The notes beneath the pieces were generated by a model, which saw only the letters and a list, made by a program, of their open reading frames with translations, was not told where the DNA came from and searched no databases. Of a DNA stretch of 64,000 nt, positions 15,601-27,941 are shown piece after piece. How positions within the stretch are numbered: position 1 is the stretch's first letter; each line of letters opens with the position of its first letter. The translations under genes were made by a program, and so were the position numbers. Source of the DNA: Baylisascaris procyonis (lineage: Eukaryota > Nematoda > Chromadorea > Rhabditida > Ascarididae); contig JAZARR010000185.1 of NCBI GenBank assembly GCA_037389465.1, positions 62,001 to 126,000 on the forward strand, written 5' to 3'.

Positions 15601-16525
15601 CCAGCTGACTGACGTAAAATAAAATCGGACCGGTTGCATAATGCGTCAGACACTTTCGTGCATTCAACTGTCTATAACTTCGTTTACACAACAGAATCAA
15701 GTTAAAAAACTAAAATGGGAATTCATCGTTCCGTCTATCTCACATATATCAATTTCCTAACTGTAGTTTCAGCTATTCTCACGTTGTATACATACACATT
15801 ACATACACATTTTCCACACATGTACAGGTATAAAGATGACGTTGTCATATAACGCTTTGTAGATGCAATTTTAGAAAAGAGGCATTAAGAACTTAGAAAA
15901 TGTTGATCAAAACGAATTAAATCTTTTTAATGCACTTGTCCCATTCTTTCAAAGTGGTGCACATTTTTTGAAAGCTTTAAAGCTTGATTGAAATTTGCAA
16001 TCGCTCTATTTCTACGGCAGATTTCTTTTCAAAAAAAAGCTTTTTTTTGAATAGTCGAACAGAAAGAGACTTAGATCGTCTATGAAGCATCACATGGAAG
16101 CTACGAGTAATTTACGACGCTCCAATGCGAGCTGAATACGTGGCATATGATTGATGATGGATTGTTGGATCTATGTCCAATAGGGAGCATTCACTCGAAC
16201 ACAACTTTAAGAATGCATAAATCAAAAATACTATTCAACTTATAGCGATTACAGGAAACGAGAAAATTAGCGAAATTTTTTGCTTTTCAAAAATAATATA
16301 AAAACTATAAACTTTTTTAATAACTATTAACATGTTACAGTAAATACTAATATCACATATCAACAGAAATAAAGTTAAACATTGGTGATAATTGGAATTC
16401 GAAGTTGCAATCAAATATAGTTTTAGAAGTGTTCACCGCATTGCCTTGAAGTGCCTCTACTCCCCCCCCCCCCCCCCAAAAAAAAAACATTCCATCTGCA
16501 GCATGCATCATACATAGAAACGCTG

Positions 16526-16578
<53 letters not shown>

Positions 16579-17828
16579 TGTACAGTGTGCAGAGATGCTT
16601 TCGGTTTTCCGTTAAAAAAGTAAGAGCTAAAGAAGCGATAACATAAACCGATTAAATTGATAAGTCTGAAATTTTTGGTGAAAATTACTCGCACCGATCA
16701 AATCATTTATGAAATTAAACCAAATCGTCTATAGTTCTAAAAAATTTCAATGAAAATTTATATAACCGGTTAAATAGTGCATTATGAATGATTAAATGAG
16801 CAATTTTTTTCCAAACAAAAATCACCAAAAACGGCATTTCCATCTGTCTGCACAATCAGTGCATTTCGATTGTCTTGCAGAGAGCAAATGATTTATTTTG
16901 CATTTTATGAGAATCGACAATAAAAATTTATTATCCTATTTTCAGGCATTTCCTTCTCGCAAGCTTCATTTTGAATATATTATAATCATGGAAAATTGTA
17001 AATTTATATAGGCGATGAGGCTCACAAATCTTAGAATACAATACTTGAAAATCAGCTCAATTCGTTGAACATAGTTTGTCTAATAATTCAATGACCCAAA
17101 TGAAAGATTCAAAGAATTGCAAACCTATATGCCTCATTTGAAATGAATGTTGAAAAGATTAATAATCTCGCCAATCAGCTTAGCGCCTATTTCGAGGTAA
17201 TTATACCCTCTCAGCAATAAATATGCAAACGCTGATCAATATTTTTCGGCCTATAAGATTTTAATTAGTACTAGAAGGAATACACAGAACGAGGAATATA
17301 GAAAAAAGACGAGAGCGGAGAAAAAAGCTTTCCCACAACAATGGTTTTCCCACAGTACACAGGCGATATGCTGATAGTTCACTTCCGATTGCAAGTCTTG
17401 ATTATATGGACCGTTATTTCTTTTTCCTTTTCGACATATTGAAATAAGCCCCAAGAAAAATCTCCTCGAAATTTCTACCGACACATTACATCCTCTCCAT
17501 TCGCATAAACTGATGGTACCGCATATTTCCGTTTATAAGCTCTGGAATGAGATTTTAGAGGGGTCAAATACGTGAAAGACGAACATACATAAAAATTTTC
17601 TATTATATATCCATAACATCCATATGATGAAAAATTCACAACAAAAAATTGATTTATTGCTAATTATATAAAAAGTTTATAAAAAGTTTTATTGAAAAAG
17701 AACCTTTTCTTCTTTTTCGATGCCTAAAATGACGTGCACGATGTGGTGATACTCGGTCGGCCTGCATCATTCTCTCTTCACTATCAACTTCCTCTTCCAT
17801 CCTCTCCATTTCGGCCTCATCCATTGTT
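12607..17828 (-). CDS. LDL-receptor class A domain secreted protein (HEN-1/Jelly-belly-like candidate), three 3' exons
   Basis: Three minus-strand exons join in agreeing phases: 17828-17704, 13389-13229 and 12693-12607, ending in TGA. The first is acidic (MDEAEMERMEEE) and then basic, with a furin-like RHRKRR run. The second is a complete LDLa domain with six cysteines: C-x11-C-x10-C-x6-C-x5-C-x10-C, including LCDDIADCPGGEDE, where the calcium-binding acidic cluster is mostly kept. The last adds 28 residues with an amphipathic stretch, KEQLKHIYNTVLLLADHATG. Acceptors are GAATTTCAG and AAATTTCAG; the LDLa donor is GTAAGT and the acidic-exon donor is GTTCTT. A single LDLa near the C terminus of a secreted protein recalls nematode HEN-1 and insect Jeb, ligands of ALK-type receptor kinases, but this is inference; a different LDLa protein is possible. 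It shares no operon with neighbours, and its introns are large (4.3 kb and 0.5 kb). Confidence 0.75.
16462..16487 (+). repeat. Homopolymer tract C16 then A10
   Basis: Sixteen C residues are followed directly by ten A residues, about 40 bases left of a (TA)n tract. It is prone to length change and sequencing error, and the frame crossing it at 16353-16694 should not be trusted. Confidence 0.95.
16526..16582. repeat. (TA)n microsatellite, imperfect
   Basis: Alternating TA with two or three G/C interruptions. It lies in the 4.3-kb intron between the acidic exon and the LDLa exon. Confidence 0.95.
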
Positions 17829-18233
17829 CTACAATATCTCGATAAATTATATACATTATTTTGTGAGAGATGTGTAAACTTATCAGGGAGAAATTTATTA
17901 TGTTATGCGATTTTTGTGTATAATTCGGAAAGATCTACTGGCATAGTAACATTTAATTGAGTGCGATTGCGCATCGTGGAAACTGAAATGAAGAATTTTT
18001 GCTTTTTTTGCAATTTCGACCTAACAAACCAATTGTTGCATTAATATTCCAAAAGAAAGAGAATATACTTTCCTAATCCCGTCATGAAATATATGCAGCA
18101 ATATGCATTTGCATAACAACCAGACGACCATTCGCATTAATCTTACACAAAAACGCTGTTCTATTCATTTTGCAATGCAGGGCTGAAAATTCACAACAGA
18201 TTAACCTTATCATCGAAGAAACTTCCAGAAACA

Positions 18234-18236
<3 letters not shown>

Positions 18237-18306
<70 letters not shown>
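18237..18306. repeat. (TA)35 microsatellite
   Basis: Perfect TA dinucleotide repeat of 70 bases between the candidate exon at 18397-18446 and the acidic exon at 17704-17828. Frames made of alternating Tyr and Ile here are artefacts. Confidence 0.98.
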
Positions 18307-18308
<2 letters not shown>

Positions 18309-18396
18309 AACGGAATCATATAAAAGCAAGCTGTTTTTCCTAAATAGCCAAACATTTATGACATTTCTTGAATTAAGGGTGTGGGAAGAGCAAAAC

Positions 18397-18446
18397 CGGA
18401 TTTCGGGCTTCCTAACGCACGCAAGTGTCAATAATTCATTCAAAAG
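18397..18446 (-). CDS. Candidate internal exon of the LDLa gene
   Basis: A 50-base exon sits behind the acceptor GATTATTCAG and reads LLNELLTLACVRKPEI, ending in phase 2 at CG before GTTTTG. Phase 2 is what the next exon at 17828 needs (CG plus A gives Arg before TMDEAEM). The donor is weak, and a (TA)n tract lies in the intron just downstream. This is the least certain link in the chain. Confidence 0.35.
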
Positions 18447-18539
18447 CTGAATAATCGGAATGAAATCAAAATAGAAGTCATTTTTTCCACGAGGAAAATT
18501 ATTAAAAGATCGAATAATTTCGAAAACAAAAACAAAACT

Positions 18540-18740
18540 TGATTTGCAAAATTCGTCACACTTTTAGGTAGCCGTTAAAAAAGTAATCAATCAAAATTGA
18601 ATTGGTTTACGATTACCAATCTGCAATGCGCATTACTTACGTAACACTTTGACACAATAACTCTTCTGACTAATCAGCTGAAACTATTGTACAGACAAAT
18701 AGACGGACAAACAAACAAACGCATAAAAAATTACAGTATT
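18540..18740 (+). repeat. Degenerate dispersed repeat with CAGACGGACAAAC-type tail
   Basis: A shared core, GCTGAAACTATTG followed shortly by GACAAATAGACGGACAAAC, occurs here. Similar cores are seen at about 15370-15430, 25840-25930 and 32810-32850, and in inverse orientation at about 23105-23235. Flanking words such as ATGC plus TAACTC also recur. No terminal repeats or open frame can be defined by eye, so the element class is unknown. Confidence 0.4.
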
Positions 18741-19644
18741 TGCCTATTTACGACGTGGCTTACTCTAAAAAATTTGAAAAAAGATGTGTCAATAATAAGC
18801 GAACTGAAAAGAACGACGCAGAATGTGTAAAGTGCTCGAAAGCGATAAAAATGAGAAAAGAAAATGCGCAAAGGCGATAACTGTCAGAAAAAATTTCCAC
18901 ATTTTGTATTTTCGTATCAATTTCATCGCAATGCCGATAGCTCTCACCATTCACATCTATGTTTATACGGTTAAGAAATAAAACAGAGGCGATATTTCCG
19001 TATCAATAAAACACTGAATTCGGAAGTTTTAAATAAAATATTACGATAGCAGCTTTTCTAATTCAAAAAAAAAAAAATGTTCCAAAAAAATTGCTGTTTT
19101 ATGATCCGATTCGTGTAGAATGTAATTCCAATAAACATAAAATGCATATAATGTCTATCGCCTTCAAATTTCTGCGGCTGTTTTGGACGGATCATTATGA
19201 AATGTTATAGAGGAATTCATTATACTGCTGAAAGTTGCAGATAGCAGATACACAAACAAACAGACAAGCACATAGATAGGCGTATACGCGATGTGATATT
19301 AGTGCACATTCGTCGAAAAAATTTGCAAAGGTAAGTAAACAATTATAGCAATAAAGAGACCGTATAAAGTCGGTAAAGAAGTATCCACAAAACATACCGA
19401 ATGTCAGCTTTAATATTCAATATTGCCGCTTCAGATGATTCGCCACGTTGCCGCCCGTATAATGCATCTCGATGTAATTTACGCTAAAAATTAAAAATTA
19501 TTTGCTTTCTGCTCAAATGAAAAAATTTTCATTGGCAGTATGTTTCCATATTTCACATTCTCTACAATGCAACATTTGATGACAGAGGAAAGCTAGCTAG
19601 TGATGATAATATGAAGTGCACTCAGATACGATCATAGACGTCGA

Positions 19645-19652
19645 TGACGTCA
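19645..19652. promoter_or_regulatory. Perfect cAMP-response-element octamer
   Basis: The palindrome TGACGTCA, with a second ACGTC seven bases to the left. It lies inside a candidate intron of the minus-strand LDLa gene. The motif is only eight bases long, so chance occurrence is likely. Confidence 0.25.
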
Positions 19653-20121
19653 AAAAGGTGAGTGAGAATGTCGACTTGGATTATTTCGATGTTATGGAAG
19701 CAGAAGAAATGAGGTTTATATCGACCTCGAACTAAAAATTACGCCATATATGAAAGGATCTAATTAGGTGCATCTGGATGACGGTGCAAGCAAAACTCTA
19801 TGACAAAGTATACTAGCCCCCTTTTGTTGTTTCTTTATTATGACCAGATCAGCTTTTTTTTGGCTTATTATTCATCCTTTCTGTACCATTTTAAAATATT
19901 CCATCCTCAGTTTTGATTGCTTTATTCTTCGCCTAAGAAGTGTCAAAGTCGAAGTGTTCGAGCGCTGCTACAAGACGAATGGAATTTTCTCTGATAGTAT
20001 TCACAATCGGCTATACGCTTCTAGCTGCATATACTCCCGACAGCACCAATAAACTTTCATAAAAAGCGAAGAAGCACCATGCCAAAAAGGCAAATACGAT
20101 AAACGTTTTTTTGGAATCTAC

Positions 20122-20182
20122 CTCATATCGGCAATCGAGTGCATTCAGAGCATAACGACCACTAATGAGCTTCCCAAACGTC
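20122..20182 (-). CDS. Candidate internal exon of the LDLa gene (alternative model)
   Basis: A 61-base exon follows the acceptor ACAATTGCTAG and ends at GAG before GTAGAT. It encodes 20 residues, TFGKLISGRYALNALDCRYE. It ends in phase 0, which suits the exon at 18446, and starts with one extra base. The frame stays open past the donor into a hydrophobic stretch, so an unspliced membrane-protein reading (20205-20011) is an alternative. It fits only one of the two phase-compatible gene models. Confidence 0.35.
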
Positions 20183-22807
20183 CTAGCAATTGTATGAAAT
20201 ATCATCGAAAATTATTCCCTCACTCGACGCATTAAAATGTAAATTTGAGCCATTTTATTGCATTTCGCAGTTCGTATTTACAAACCACATTTGCAAAACG
20301 TGCTATGACGACGTTCTATGCACGCTACAAGTGTTTGTCTGTTCGTTAGCTTCAACTTGAAAACTACTGAGACAATGCTCAAAAGTTTGAATTTGCGAAC
20401 AACAAGGGGTACGATTATGATTGTTGCAAATAAGGTGTGCCCGCACACTGGCCTCTCATACATACAGTGAAATTCACTGAGCACCTTAGGATTGAATTGT
20501 GTTCAAGTGAGAAATATCTATGAGCAGTCATATCAGTCAAAGATTCCACCCGTTTTATCATTTTCGGTAAGTAAAGTTATCGGTTTGCCTGTCGGATGCG
20601 CTGCAAAAGCACTTGTCGTGATATCTCTCCATGGGTTACTTTTCCATTATTTGCTGGCTTAACCGGCGAAAAATGAAAGCCCCACACGTTGCAAAAGCAT
20701 TTAAATTTAAAATTTTAAACGAATATAAACGCATTCAATGTTAAATAAAGTAAAGATGAATCAATCCACTAATGCAACGAAATTTTATGATTCGAAGTAA
20801 ATAAAACGCACTTAACTCTTTTGGAGGATGATTAATTTGAAGAAATTCCCCATGGAAAATTATCTAAACATCAACATTATGCGCACCTAAATTTCATCGA
20901 TGCAGGTCTCCTCTTTGGAGAGATGAAATCCCCCAACAGACATGCACAACCTGCAGACACACAGACACAGACGCGACATCTCATGGCTCACGTATGTAAA
21001 AAAAAGTGCAAAAAAAAAGCAGCGAATGCGATTAACTATCGATCGAACATAAGAGAGAATAAATTGCTCAAAGATTTCTTCAAAAATTTTTGACAGCTAC
21101 ATTTCTATTCAAATTTTTCTTTCCCTCTTTAGATGTTGTTTTGTTAAGCAATTATATCTGACTTCTAGCATCAAAATATTTTAGTATGCGTTTTGCTCAT
21201 TCGAAAGGAATGAGGAAAAAAGAGTGAAAGACCGATAAGAGTGGGACAAAGTAACAGGTGACAAAGATGGAGATACAGATAGAAAAGAAATGAGTGCATT
21301 TTTTTGTGTGCGTTTATGCACTTTTCGAACATCAGATTCCAAAAAAAGGTGTTCATTCAACGGTTAGATTGATCATGATGCATCTTAATGTTAATCGCTT
21401 TCGATGTTTCATCATGGTTTTTTGTTTCGTTTTTTTTTATTCATAAAATAGATGTGAGAGTATATTGAACGGGTTTTGTTGATCGTTCTACTGTTAAGAC
21501 GTTTCATTGAACATTTTCATAAATTTTTAAAGTGATCGAATTTAACATTATATTCAAATGAAATAATTTTCGAGAAAGATTTGCATCTATTAGGTTGGTA
21601 AATGAGTAAATATATTCCTTTAATGAATCTTTCACTTTCCACTCCAATATAAGCTTCTTTAGATGTCAATATTAGTTGAAAGTTTTTGAATTGCACAAAT
21701 CGGTTGAATTTTTCTCAAATTTTAGCTCACAAATCGCGTAGTAAATAATTCGTAGAATTGTTTGACTCAAGATTTATCAATTCGGAGATGAGATTTCAAC
21801 AACTGCAGATGAAAGGAAGTTTTCAATTGGAACTCCGTTAGCGCTCCGCCACAGTTACCTCAGGCACCTAAGCGATGAATATATTTATTGTTTTTTTTTT
21901 CGCACGCCTAATTCATGTGCAATTTTTCCCTCATATCACATGTCGTGTTGTCTATTCGACAATAAATTATAAAAATGTATTATTGGTTTTATCTAACTTG
22001 TTGCAACAGAAATTGCAATTTTAAATTCGGTGAAATAATTAAATATGGAGAAGTGAAAAATTAAATAACGAACTATGGAATCCCCGATAATCTATGCAAT
22101 CGATATATTGGCAGAATTATGTGCATTTATCGTTGTATTCATCATTTAAATAGAGTAAAATTTAGAGTTCATTTTTTTTTTTTGAAAAAAAACTTTTGAA
22201 AGATAATATTTGTAACAACGAATGTTACTCAAGTTTGCACGCATTAATAGTTGCCCTAGGTGAATATGTGTCATTAGAGGTATTCCAGACCATGAAAATT
22301 GGATAGTGTCTATCGAAAGCAGTTCCAAATATTTAACATCTAGGAGTCCTCGAACAGATTTTTCTTTTCAGTTGACCAACCGAAGAGCTGCGTATTTATT
22401 TGTATATGTGCTTTCTTATTGTGTAAGTAGGAGTGTATCTGCAAAGACTATCTTTCGAATGCGCATTTCTACATAAAGTCCTATATTTACTTACAATTCG
22501 CTCAGTAGTCACTCATTGGTCATTCATTTAGTTGCTAAATTAACGTATTTGCATAATAATTCAAGCGTTAATCTAACATCGTTCATTCATTTCCGATCGA
22601 CTTAAGAAATAGTTTGGAGTTCATTCGAAAGCAAAACGATGTGCTACGTGTTGGCGATGAGATGTTGTCGAATGTATTTTAAGGAATGTGTCATTTTGCA
22701 CGTTGATCGTCACGTCAGATAAAACTTCATGTTTGTCGTATATTCGTCGTTCCCCCTAAATAGCAATAATGATAATACCACCACCAATAACAAACAAACA
22801 AACCGAC

Positions 22808-22880
22808 CTGTGAGGATGGCCGGTGCAATGCTGCGTCAGCAATCGAGTTGCCCACTGCTTCACGTAACACAGCAATCGAT
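22808..22880 (-). CDS. Candidate internal exon of the LDLa gene
   Basis: A 73-base, GC-rich exon has a good acceptor (TTCAATTTACAG) and a donor CAG before GTCGGT. Two frames are open. One reads RLLCYVKQWATRLLTQHC and ends in phase 2, which joins to the 20182 exon. The other reads SIAVLREAVGNSIADAALHR and ends in phase 0, which joins straight to the 18446 exon. The second has the lower third-position GC, nearer to the secure exons. The exon itself looks real; its frame is not settled. Confidence 0.45.
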
Positions 22881-23106
22881 CTGTAAATTGAATGATCGGT
22901 CATCGAATCGATAAACAATTCATCCGAAAATAGGCAATATCACTCTTAGGATCAACGAAAAAAAGGTCTACGATTTTAGGCAGAAGTGGAGTTTCAACAA
23001 CAAGCTGAGATGCGTTTGGAAAAACGTCCCGGTTTTGGTTTCAAAACGCCTTAGAATATCAAGACATATGCTACACGATATTAGAGGGCCACTGTGCTTG
23101 TGCCTC

Positions 23107-23235
23107 TCAACTGTCTGTTTGTTTACGAGCCTGTCTATATCTGTCTGTGTGTTTGTTATACGGACGTTTCAATCTATGAGCCGTTAAAGTAGATGCATAA
23201 AATTTCTTAATTACAATGCGCGCCCGTTTAGACAT
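23107..23235 (-). repeat. Inverse-orientation member of the dispersed repeat family
   Basis: Read on the minus strand it carries ATTGAAACGTCC followed by ACAAACACACAGACAG, the core-and-tail layout of the copy at 18540. A minus-strand open frame of 64 codons crosses it and was not called as a gene for that reason. Confidence 0.35.
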
Positions 23236-23623
23236 GTTTCCTTCAGTTGCAATCTCTGATCTATCCATAGGGTGAATTATAATCACCGGTTGTCCTAGCA
23301 TAGTTTAGTTCAATGACGCAGCTACATGAAGAATACAACAGATTATTCATTTAGAAGAACTCGTATTAAAATTGCTGTAACAGATATATAGCACATAACC
23401 AGATTAAAACTTTAAATTATACGTATTCGCATATGCTAAACGGTGATATATTTTATGGTTGTCAAGTAATTGAAACACATTTTGGGTTACTTTTTTCAGG
23501 CCAATAGGTTTAATTTTTAGCGACGTTCTTATGATGCTTGCCAGAGTCGTTTTAAATTTGCAAAATAAAATTTTAGAATGAATTGGCAAGCCATCGATTG
23601 CAGCTTAAAAAACTCTTTAACAG

Positions 23624-23625
<2 letters not shown>

Positions 23626-23671
<46 letters not shown>
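23626..23671. repeat. (TA)n microsatellite
   Basis: Perfect TA repeat of 46 bases in AT-rich sequence, inside the presumed first intron of the LDLa gene. Confidence 0.97.
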
Positions 23672-23673
<2 letters not shown>

Positions 23674-24528
23674 AAGTGAACCCTTTAAAATTATTCACTC
23701 CTGAATTTTAAATTTTCCATTCGAGAAAAACTCACGTTATTGGATGCAATTTTCACCCAATAAAGTAACCTAACTGTATCGTTTTCGCACTAAGTCAACA
23801 CTAATGTAGACTTTAAAGTGATGAAGAATTAACGCATTATTTAGATGAAGCGTTAAAAAAATTAAAGTATTTTAATTTCAATCATGACGGTGCAAATGCT
23901 CCATAAAATCATATTGGATATCGGCTGTACACCCAACGAAATATAATTATGTCAAACGGTGACCTCTTCAATTCATCAACATTTCCCTAACCCCCTCCTC
24001 CCCCTTATGGTCGTTGCTTTCAAACCTATAGTATTCCGTCGCCACCTCCATTTTGGTACATATCATAAGAGATTAAGGAACCAAAAATCACACAAGAATG
24101 TGTATGAGTAGGCAATAATCACTACGTTATTCATTAATGTGATCCAAACGATATGTGGTGATATGTCTCTAAACGATGCAACTACTATAGAAATGACGAT
24201 ACGAACTGCAAATCTTGAGCTTTATAATCACTCTCTCTTTCTTTATCAGTCTTTCCTCTCCTTTCCTCATTGAAATCTGTTTTATCTATTCGTTTCTTTA
24301 ATTATCTGCGAGAGCATTTATTGCCAAAAGTGAACAATACTAATCGACTCATTAATGAACGCTCGAAAGAATCACCATAGTCTCCCTCACAATACATTCC
24401 AGAACAGCACAAAAATTATGCGTCCTAATTTGGTAGAAACTGAAATTGCAATATTATAGTGGTTCCAATGAACCACCGCTTGTGAAGAAAATGACGGAAA
24501 GCTGGGAGAGGCACATGAAGAAAGAAAT

Positions 24529-24550
24529 GGGATTGGGGGCTGGGGGGGGG
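24529..24550 (+). other. G-rich tract with possible quadruplex potential
   Basis: Runs of three, five and nine G residues separated by ATT and CT. Four runs of three G can be drawn only by splitting the longest run, so the fold is less certain than that at 29030. Confidence 0.5.
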
Positions 24551-25734
24551 AAGGAGGAGTGAATAAGATGGGAATATTTTCAGGCAGGAGCGAGTTTTTT
24601 AGCTGTTAAGTGCAAATATGATCAGTATTTTGCTACTGATATCCTTTACTTGAAACACCTAAGAAGTTTTATAAGGAAACAGAAAATTAGCCAATAAAAC
24701 ATAGGAATAAGAGTTCAGAATATAAAGGTCGTTGCTGGCGTAAGCAGAAACGCAATAAAGGCTTGTCATTACGATAATATCAGTAGCCTTATCAGTTATC
24801 AAAAAAAGCTTAAAATGCAAAAACATTAGTCGAGAAGGAATTTATAAAACAAGTGCTAAAGACGATCAGAGGAACTACTACTACATCCATCTTCACGATC
24901 TCGCTTATGTGATGTTATTCGAACTAGAGAGTTGCCGGGGGCTATCAAATACCTAAACACGAAAGAAAGAGCAGTATTCTCGACACATCAAAAGAGATAA
25001 ACGTTCATTTTTTGGATTAGACAATAGATCAAGATGAGTACAAAATACATATATGAACTCTCCTTTTCCTCCAGCCCAGCTTGACAATTTGGTATACATT
25101 GCCACACAAGTTGACGAATCAATCATGAAGAGATCGCCAACTGATACAACTATCATCACTAATCTTCTCTTCGAATTTGAACTTATTTTGCGTTTTTATG
25201 CAGTTTTCAGTTTCCTTTGCCCAATGTTTTTCTCATCTCCTTCCAATAGGCGAATATCCGAAAAGAAACTACGAGGTTAGAAGGGTTAGAAGCGGATGGT
25301 GGAGGGGGAGGAGAAGGTTGCTCAAGAGAAGCTACCGATCTTTCTCAATGTTGAGCTACTTCACATTACTGTTTCAACTGTGCATTGAAATGATGAATTT
25401 TACAGCTAACCATAGTTACACTCAACCATTGCTTCAATGGACTCTAAGCCTCGCTTGGTTCAACAACATTCAATATGAGAAAGGACAGTTGTTCCGCTTA
25501 AGGTGAATCCAACGATTACTCTCGTGATAGGACAACAAATAAAGTTAAAGGCAATAACACATAGACACACATATGAACACACACAAGCGCAAACGCCTCG
25601 AAGGCCTTATACTGTTACAGTCAAAGAAATAAAATATGCACAGAAACACATTCATATTTCAACGAAAGAGACCAATTGTACAAATCTATAAAAGATTTGT
25701 TTTTTACGTTTCATTGGCAGTGTAAAAAACGACA

Positions 25735-25930
25735 TAATTGATTGCAAAGTGCACGTAACTTCAGAGTACATTCGAACGCCTGCAATTCGCATTTGATGAA
25801 TGAAGTAGAAATTGGCGTGCGTGTCATTCTGTGGTGCGGATTACAACTATAAATGCTCGTAACTCCAACACTTAGTGATTTCTGAGTTGAAACTATTGGA
25901 TCGACAGACGGACAGACAGACAAAGCTCCG
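25735..25930 (+). repeat. Degenerate dispersed repeat copy
   Basis: Carries GTTGAAACTATTGG followed by GACAGACGGACAGACAGAC, matching the core and tail of the copy at 18540-18740, preceded by ATGCTCGTAACTCC. Overlapping frames on both strands here are ignored. Confidence 0.4.
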
Positions 25931-27557
25931 CTATAATGCATTTTGGTGCGTGGAAATACGGCGTACGCAAACTGCAGAACAGCGATAATGCAAGCCGATC
26001 GACGATAGTAAGAGAAACAGATATCGGGTTCCGTTCAACGGAAAATTTTGTGGTCCACCATGTCTCCTTCAATTGGAGATTTACGGTCTCTATTCTTACT
26101 GATCCCGAACAGGGCTTATATTTAGGAATAAGGCTCTGCAAACGGCAAGAACTTTATATTTTTACGGATTTATTGTTGTTTTGCCCTCAAATTACATAGG
26201 TTGTTGTTAATTAACGTCACAGAGTATTTAAATAAAAAAGAATTGATGCTGCGTGGCAATGTAAGAGTTGTGAAGCCATTTTTTTTTTAATGGCTCCGCT
26301 GAATGACTTTTCACTATCAACAACTCTTTCGACTAACACGAAAGAGAGCAACTACTCAGGAAAAAGTTTCTCTGCAAGAGAATGGATGAAGGTTCTTTAA
26401 AGTCTGATTTCATAAGAACAAGTCCTCCAAAGAAGTCTCTATTTAACAGAGTCTATATTCAAGAAAATATGGATGATTAAAGATGAATTTAGACATACGC
26501 AAGACAACAAAAAGACTCTATATTATTTACGCATTGTAATCTATATTTAATTAGCAAAGCCACCTTACTAAAATGCGACAGTGAAGATCGCTGAATCAAA
26601 ATCAATCGGAAAAGGAAACTATAAAGACAAAGACTTCGTTTAAAGCGAAAACGATAAAATATCGTTGAAAGGAATGAAGATACAAGATCGTTTCGATGCA
26701 ACAAATGCAACTAACATTGCCCAACTTATTCAACGGGTCTGCCTACGCCATTATTGATTATAATTAAGAAGATTCGAAATCACAGAATCGAATTTTTATA
26801 GTAGTAAACATGAGCATCAATCTTTGACATACAAATGTGTCGAAATATTCGATAGATTCAGATCTAAAAGGGAGAGAATAGATCATATCTAGTGAACTTG
26901 CTAATGGTTGACTCGACAACAATGTCATTCTCTCATTTAACAGAATATTGAAATCAAAACTTGGTCGAAGTAAAAAGAAATGAGTATTTGAATAAAATAT
27001 GAACGAAGTACGAGTTTTTAAATATGAATACAGACAGACTCATGGGCGTTAACATCGAAAAGTTGAGGACAAAAAACAAAAATTCACCCCAAAAAAATTT
27101 TAACAACGAATTAGAAGATATGGAAATTTATTTACGTATAATATTAGGTATAGGTATAATTCACCATCTCAGCGCCAACGTTGTTTAATGCTCGATATGT
27201 AAATCAAACTTTGCACTTTTTCAAATTATTCGTCGAGTTTATATGTAAAATAGAATATATGTGAAAAAAATCATGCGTGAATCTATAGAGGAAGATTCAA
27301 ACTCTAATTTTACACTTTTCTGACTTCATGCAAAAGTGCAAACCTTAAAAGTTCGAGATCAAATTTTACAACTGATATTATGATTTGAATTTCAAAACAT
27401 CTCCAATCTCCGAAAGGCAATGAGTGATAAGTAATCAATATATTCCCAGAGCACCCATTCATCTGGGTCTACAGTAATGTTGTGCACATAAAGGACTGCA
27501 CGTCAGTATTATCTCAGTACAACACTTTTACCGTTTTTGATCTATGGATCATATTTC

Positions 27558-27684
<127 letters not shown>

Positions 27685-27717
27685 GCCTATATAATACCCA
27701 GATATATATGCCTGCAC

Positions 27718-27941
27718 CGCCCGAATATTCAGGGCACAATAGTTCAATATGACTTCTTAACGTTTTCTCTTCTAAATTATTTGCTCTCGCTTCCAGAAAT
27801 AGCTCTAAGGTTAACATAAACAAAAATCCACTTAATTGATGCGCTAAAACGTTCAGTTTACGTGCTGATTGTTTAGACGCCGAACGTTTTCGGTGTGTGT
27901 TGTTCTCTCTGCCATCCATAGGGCAGCAAAATAAACACCGA
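27718..27941 (-). CDS. Candidate first exon of the LDLa gene: signal peptide
   Basis: A strong acceptor (TTTTTTTTAATGCAG) is followed by a 22-base leader and an ATG at 27919, the arrangement expected for a spliced-leader trans-splice site. The reading has a basic N-terminal part, then a hydrophobic core (LSGFLFMLTLELFL), then ARA before NNLEEK, a good signal-peptidase site. Two donors are plausible: GTGCAG at 27717 (phase 1), which keeps the cysteine segment HIELLCPEYSG, or GTTAAG near 27760 (phase 2). Each agrees in phase with one frame of the exon at 22880. A 123-base (TA)n tract starts only 35 bases into the intron. With all seven exons the protein would be about 250 residues. Confidence 0.5.

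Noticed and set aside
18082..18443. Overlapping minus-strand frames rich in Tyr-Ile repeats
   Set aside because: Produced by the (TA)n tract; the same holds for frames at 16353-16694, 27482-27919, 32011-32325 (3' part) and 55400-55703.
19600..19740. Plus-strand acidic frame (IIDVDDVKK, then DLDYFDVMEAEEM) with a GTGAGT inside
   Set aside because: No acceptor of the right phase upstream and a second plus frame is also open; left as unproven.
25053..25506. Plus-strand frames of 75 and 109 codons, the second ending at a good donor (AAG before GTGAAT)
   Set aside because: Composition is mixed, a minus frame competes, and no partner exon was found.
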